Source: JANPCX01 sp031431125 (lineage in GTDB: Bacteria > Pseudomonadota > Gammaproteobacteria > Burkholderiales > Burkholderiaceae_C). From it: DNA of 26,582 nucleotides. The translations under genes were made by a program, and so were the position numbers. This document shows, piece after piece, positions 23,649 to 26,582 of the stretch (position 1 is the first letter of the stretch; every line of letters begins with the position of its first letter). The notes below the pieces were generated by a model. That model ran no database searches. It was given only the letters and a program-made list of their open reading frames with translations, and was not told where the DNA came from. Location of the stretch: assembly GCA_031431125.1 (NCBI GenBank), contig JANPCX010000049.1, forward strand, positions 1 to 26,582. The letters are read 5' to 3'.

Positions 23649-23809
23649 TGTCGTGAGTTAGAAGTTCGTTGAATAAGTCCGTCGAAATCGACGCCATGCG
23701 GCGTTGCAAATGCTCGCAATGCCACGGGTCATTGCTGTGCTTTGCGCCTTGCCTGGCACCGATTTCGACAAACTTATTTTTTCAACGAACTTCTAACTCA
23801 TGACACTAG
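23645..23809. repeat. Palindromic repeat, copy C (165 bp)
   Basis: The best preserved ends of the family: CTAGTGTCGTGAGTTAGAAG at the left and CTTCTAACTCATGACACTAG at the right, a near-perfect inverted pair. The core repeats that of copy A (GGCGTTGCAAATGCTC, stem GCAATGCC with one mismatch at the loop, TGTGCTTTGCGCCTTGCC), in the same orientation. It sits between lysR and tesA, which converge on it, and marks the right edge of the phosphorus island. It supplies the lysR stop codon. Confidence 0.88.
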
Positions 23810-23856
23810 ACGCGCCCATTTCTTCTGGCGCATGTTCCAGTTTTGATGCACTTGTG

Positions 23857-23873
23857 ACGCTGCTCCGCAGCGT
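23857..23873. terminator. Hairpin downstream of tesA
   Basis: A perfect 7-bp stem with 3-base loop (ACGCTGC, TCC, GCAGCGT) lies 14 bases beyond the tesA stop and after palindromic repeat copy C. It is placed to end the tesA message, but no T-run follows on the minus strand. Confidence 0.4.
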
Positions 23874-23886
23874 GGCCGTTTTCGCA

Positions 23887-24582
23887 CTACTTCGGCAACT
23901 GCGAGCGCAACACCGGCCACACATTGGCCAGCATGGTGGCCTGCGCTTTTTCATTGGGGTGGATGCGGTCGGATTGAAAAAGGCTTTCGGCTTGCGGTGA
24001 GTCGGCCACGCCTTTGAGCAAAAAAGGCACCAAGGCATTTTTCTCGGCGCTGGCCACCCTTTGAAACACCGCGGCGAAATCGTCGGTGTAGCTGCGGCCG
24101 TAGTTGGGGGGCACTTGCATGCCGACCAAGACCACCTGCGCACCGGCGGCGGTAGCGGCGCGGCTCATGGTTTGCAGGTTGTTTTCCGTCATCGTCAAGG
24201 GCAGGCCGCGTAATGCATCGTTGCCGCCCAGTTCAATCACCACATGGCTGGGGCGGTGTTGTACAAGTAGGGTGGGCAGGCGTGAACGACCGCCAGACGT
24301 GGTGTCGCCACTGATGCTGGCGTTGACCACTTTGGCGTTGATTTTTTCAGTTTGCAACCGTGTTTCGAGCAAAGCCACCCAGCCAGTGCCACGCTGCAGC
24401 CCGTACTCGGCTGACAGGCTGTCGCCCACGACCAAAACAGTGGGAATGGATTTGTCTGGGGTTTTATTCCCTGTGGGTTGCGCGGCCGTTGTTGGGTTGA
24501 ATCGGCTGACCAGGCACAAGGCGCTAGAGTAGGCCAGCAGTTGGCGGCGCGACAGACCGAGCGGCCATTGAATATTCTTCAA
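23887..24582 (-). CDS. tesA: SGNH/GDSL esterase, TesA-like (arylesterase / acyl-CoA thioesterase I family)
   Basis: Secreted or periplasmic serine esterase of about 231 residues acting on short acyl or aryl esters or thioesters. Block I GDSLSAEYG (nucleophile Ser55), block II glycine in SISGDTTSGG, block III GGND (119-122) and the Asp/His pair in SDRIHPNE are present. The N-terminus GLSRRQLLAYSSALCLV is an export signal with twin-arginine character. The start is uncertain: a TTG at 24582 has a GGGAG ribosome binding site about 9 bases upstream; an ATG at 24615 would overlap the divergent ATPase gene. The divergent pair tesA/ybbA also exists in E. coli, supporting the name. Confidence 0.88.
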   Translation of the reverse strand: MKNIQWPLGLSRRQLLAYSSALCLVSRFNPTTAAQPTGNKTPDKSIPTVLVVGDSLSAEYGLQRGTGWVALLETRLQTEKINAKVVNASISGDTTSGGRSRLPTLLVQHRPSHVVIELGGNDALRGLPLTMTENNLQTMSRAATAAGAQVVLVGMQVPPNYGRSYTDDFAAVFQRVASAEKNALVPFLLKGVADSPQAESLFQSDRIHPNEKAQATMLANVWPVLRSQLPK

Positions 24583-24604
24583 AACTTCATCTCCCTTTTT
24601 CCTC

Positions 24605-25288
24605 ATGACCGACACCCTGATCGCCGTTCAAAACATCAGCAAAGATGTGCAAGACGCCACGGGCACACTCACGATACTGCACGACATCGATTTTCAGCTG
24701 ACTGCCGGCCAATCCGTGGCCATCGTTGGCGCGTCGGGCTCGGGCAAAAGCACTTTGCTGTCCATCATGGCCGGGTTGGATACGCCGACGCGTGGAACGG
24801 TTCAATTGTTGGGCCAAGACATGTTTTTATTGGGCGAGGATGCGCGTGCCGCGCTGCGTGCCCAGCACATGGGGTTTGTTTTTCAGAGTTTTCAGCTGTT
24901 GTCCAACCTCACCGCCCTGGAAAACGTGATGCTGCCGCTGGAGTTGCAAGGCCGCGCAGACGCCCGCACCGCAGCGACCGAGATGTTGCGCCGCGTGGGC
25001 CTCGCAGACCGTTTGAGTCACCATCCGAGGGTGTTGTCAGGCGGTGAGCAGCAACGTGTGGCCTTGGCGCGTGCATTTGTGGTGCGCCCCGCGGTCTTGC
25101 TGGCGGACGAACCCACGGGAAGTTTGGACTATGCCACTGGCGAAACAGTGATGGCCCTGATGCTTGAACTCAACCGAGAAGTGGGAACCACTTTGGTGTT
25201 GGTCACCCACGACCGCGAGATTGCGTCCCGCTGCGACAGGCAGTTGCGCATTGAGGCGGGACGACTGGTGGCCAACGACGCGCCATAA
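24605..25288 (+). CDS. ybbA: LolD/YbbA-type ABC transporter ATP-binding protein
   Basis: ATPase of 227 residues from the MacB/LolD/YbbA group, which drives lipoprotein release or export of small hydrophobic compounds rather than nutrient import. Walker A GASGSGKST (42-50), Q-loop FVFQSFQLLSNLTALENVML, signature LSGGEQQRVALARA and Walker B VLLADEPTGSLDYATGE are intact. In E. coli ybbA is followed by the permease gene ybbP; here the next gene is convergent, so no partner permease is adjacent and one must be encoded elsewhere. The start is only 22 bases from the proposed tesA start, so the two promoters must overlap coding sequence. Confidence 0.88.
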   Translation: MTDTLIAVQNISKDVQDATGTLTILHDIDFQLTAGQSVAIVGASGSGKSTLLSIMAGLDTPTRGTVQLLGQDMFLLGEDARAALRAQHMGFVFQSFQLLSNLTALENVMLPLELQGRADARTAATEMLRRVGLADRLSHHPRVLSGGEQQRVALARAFVVRPAVLLADEPTGSLDYATGETVMALMLELNREVGTTLVLVTHDREIASRCDRQLRIEAGRLVANDAP

Positions 25289-25314
25289 AAAAAGCGGCGC
25301 ATGACGCACCGCTT
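25286..25314 (-). terminator. Intrinsic terminator of the peptidyl-prolyl isomerase gene
   Basis: On the minus strand AAGCGG pairs with CCGCTT (25292-25314) through a stem with one mismatch, followed by a run of seven T (25287-25293). This is a standard factor-independent terminator about 24 bases after the isomerase stop; it overlaps the ybbA stop codon and may also slow the convergent transcript. Confidence 0.8.
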
Positions 25315-25337
25315 GGTTGATTCAGAAAACGCGTGGT

Positions 25338-26168
25338 TCAGTTTTTGAAGTAGTCGGTCTTGGCGCTGGCCCGAACTTTTTCTACGAACGCGCCGATTTT
25401 TTGCTGGGCAAGTGCGTCTTTGAGTCTGTCTTTGATCTCATCCAGGGGTGGAGGTGCGAGGTCTCTCGACTCTTCCAGTTTGATGATGTGGTAGCCGAAC
25501 TGGGTCTTCACCGGCGCTTCGGTCATCTCGCCATTTTTGAGTTTGACTATGGCTTGGGCAAATTCGGGCACGTAAGCATCAGCCTTGGAGAAGCCGAGGT
25601 CGCCACCGTTTTGTCCTGATCCGGTGTCTTTGGAGTTTTTCTTGGCCAGTTCTTCGAACTTGCCGCCCGCCTTGAGTTGTTTCGTCAAAGACAAAGCTTC
25701 TTCTTCTTTTTCCACCAGGATGTGGCGAGCGCGGTATTCCTTGCCAGGTGATTGGGTTTTGAGTTTTTCGTACTCTGCTGCGACTTCGGCGTCAGTGACC
25801 GGGTTCTTGGTTTGTTCGTCTTTGAACAGGGACTGAACAAGCAGCTCGTTTTTCAACTGTTCCAGACGCACCAAGTATTCGGAGTTACGTTCAACGCCGC
25901 GTTTTTTGGCTTCCTGAACCATGATTTCTGTCATCACCAAGCCGTCACGCACTCGTTTTTCGGTGTCGGGACGCAGTGTCTGTCCTTGCCGTACGGCGTC
26001 GGCTTTGATATTGGTCATCAAAGCGTCCAAACGGGCTTTGGGCACTGGCTTGCCATTGACGGTGGTGATGTTTTGGGCTTGTGTGGCCAGCGGAGCAGCC
26101 AGCGACAGGATCAATGCGGCTGCGGGAAGCAGCTTTCTGGAAACCATGGTGTTCATCGATTCAAACAT
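25338..26168 (-). CDS. Periplasmic parvulin-type peptidyl-prolyl cis-trans isomerase
   Basis: Exported folding catalyst of about 276 residues. The signal peptide is SRKLLPAAALILSLAAPLA with cleavage probably after TQAQ. A SurA/PrsA-like helical N-domain (about 33-130) precedes one parvulin domain (about 145-235) with the family marks RARHILV (146-152), GSGQNGGDLGF (about 183-193), FAQAIVKLKNGE and FGYHIIKLEE. The frame opens at 26225; ATGs at 26168, 26156 and 26147 are all possible and none has a strong ribosome binding site; 26168 was taken. Probable substrates are outer-membrane proteins, but none is indicated by context. A clear terminator follows. Palindromic repeat copy D lies 114 bases upstream. 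Confidence 0.9.
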   Translation of the reverse strand: MFESMNTMVSRKLLPAAALILSLAAPLATQAQNITTVNGKPVPKARLDALMTNIKADAVRQGQTLRPDTEKRVRDGLVMTEIMVQEAKKRGVERNSEYLVRLEQLKNELLVQSLFKDEQTKNPVTDAEVAAEYEKLKTQSPGKEYRARHILVEKEEEALSLTKQLKAGGKFEELAKKNSKDTGSGQNGGDLGFSKADAYVPEFAQAIVKLKNGEMTEAPVKTQFGYHIIKLEESRDLAPPPLDEIKDRLKDALAQQKIGAFVEKVRASAKTDYFKN

Positions 26169-26282
26169 GTAGGACTTTCTAACCTGTTGTGGTTGTGTGG
26201 AGTGAAAGGGTGAATAACGCCGCATTCGACGCTGTGCGAAGCAATTGGTTCAACTTGGATCTGGCCATGTTGTATCCAAGGG

Positions 26283-26448
26283 CTAGTGTGGTGTTGCACT
26301 CTTGATGGAACAAATAAAAACGATGCGTTTTGGGTCAGGGCAAGGCGCAAACCGCAGCGATACCCAGTGGTATCGCGAGGATTTGCAACGCCGCCATGGC
26401 CCAAAAGGCGCGTTTTTATGTTCCAGATAGAGTGCAACACCACACTAG
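26283..26448. repeat. Palindromic repeat, copy D (166 bp)
   Basis: Begins CTAGTGTGGTGTTGCACTCT and ends AGAGTGCAACACCACACTAG, a perfect 20-bp terminal inverted repeat that differs in sequence from the other copies after CTAGTGT. The core has the orientation of copy B: GGCAAGGCGCAAAC, stem GCGATACC/CAGT/GGTATCGC, then GAGGATTTGCAACGC. Inner arms TTTTGGGTCA and TGGCCCAAAA pair with one wobble. It lies upstream of the peptidyl-prolyl isomerase gene; no gene was seen in it. Confidence 0.88.
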
Positions 26449-26488
26449 GAGTCTGCGCGGCAGAAGGTCGGCGGCTGCAACGCGCGGG

Positions 26489-26579
26489 TAAACCGTACAT
26501 TTTGGTATCGCCACCGGCCCCCAGGGGCCTGCCCGGGGCTTGGGGGTGCTACCCAAAAGTGCGCGGGTTTCGCACGGTT
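26489..26579. repeat. Second, unrelated imperfect inverted repeat at the window end
   Basis: TAAACCGT at the left and ACGGTT at the right, with inner partial matches (CATTTTGGTATCGCCACC against GGTGCTACCCAAAAGTG) and a small hairpin GTGCG..CGCAC (26559-26575). It does not contain the core of the other palindromes. No gene was found between 26169 and the window end, but the window stops here and an adjoining gene may begin beyond it. Confidence 0.4.
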
Positions 26580-26582
26580 AGC

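Noticed and set aside
11094..26448. Palindromes as rho-independent terminators or tRNA-like genes
   Set aside because: Copies A to D have no T-run after the stem in a consistent orientation, and copy D lies upstream of its neighbour's start. The core has no tRNA cloverleaf features.

Overview
The window looks like a chromosomal segment of a beta-proteobacterium of the order Burkholderiales, most likely family Comamonadaceae. This rests on the gene order dapC-dapD-pilU-dapE-prmB next to smc-zipA-ligA and on the style of the proteins (for example the LigA variant of the adenylation-domain motif). No rRNA, tRNA, CRISPR array or transposase gene was seen.

Layout. (1) 147-6096, minus strand: a lysine/cell-wall and housekeeping run, read queF, dapC, dapD, pilU, dapE, prmB. 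The three dap genes make succinylated diaminopimelate intermediates and pilU is a type IV pilus retraction ATPase sitting among them. (2) 6263-14662, plus strand: smc (chromosome segregation), a zipA-like division gene, a CheY-like response regulator, ligA (NAD-dependent DNA ligase) and def (peptide deformylase). (3) 14676-23648: an accessory phosphorus-acquisition island. Its left edge holds a broken C-terminal piece of a ketopantoate reductase gene. It then has nine tightly coupled minus-strand genes, in transcription order phnD2-phnE2-phnC2, a GpdQ-like phosphodiesterase, a HAD phosphatase, ptxA-ptxB-ptxC and ptxD, and a divergent lysR-type regulator. (4) 23887-26168: a tesA-like SGNH esterase, a divergent LolD/YbbA-type ABC ATPase and a parvulin-type peptidyl-prolyl isomerase.

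How the island could work (inference): one ABC transporter (PtxABC) brings in phosphite, which PtxD oxidises to phosphate with NAD. A second PhnCDE-type transporter brings in an organophosphorus compound that the GpdQ-like enzyme would cut to a phosphomonoester and the HAD enzyme would dephosphorylate. All routes end in orthophosphate, under one LysR regulator whose intergenic region carries two TGTCAC repeats exactly 21 bp apart.

The most unusual feature is a family of imperfect palindromes of 165-167 bp (four full copies at 11094, 13940, 23645 and 26283, plus one short copy at 58-144). They share a fixed asymmetric core around an 8-bp stem with a 4-nt loop. The stem and the long outer arms differ in sequence between copies yet remain self-complementary. 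Full copies begin with CTAGTGT, and two of them supply the TAG stop codons of ligA and lysR.
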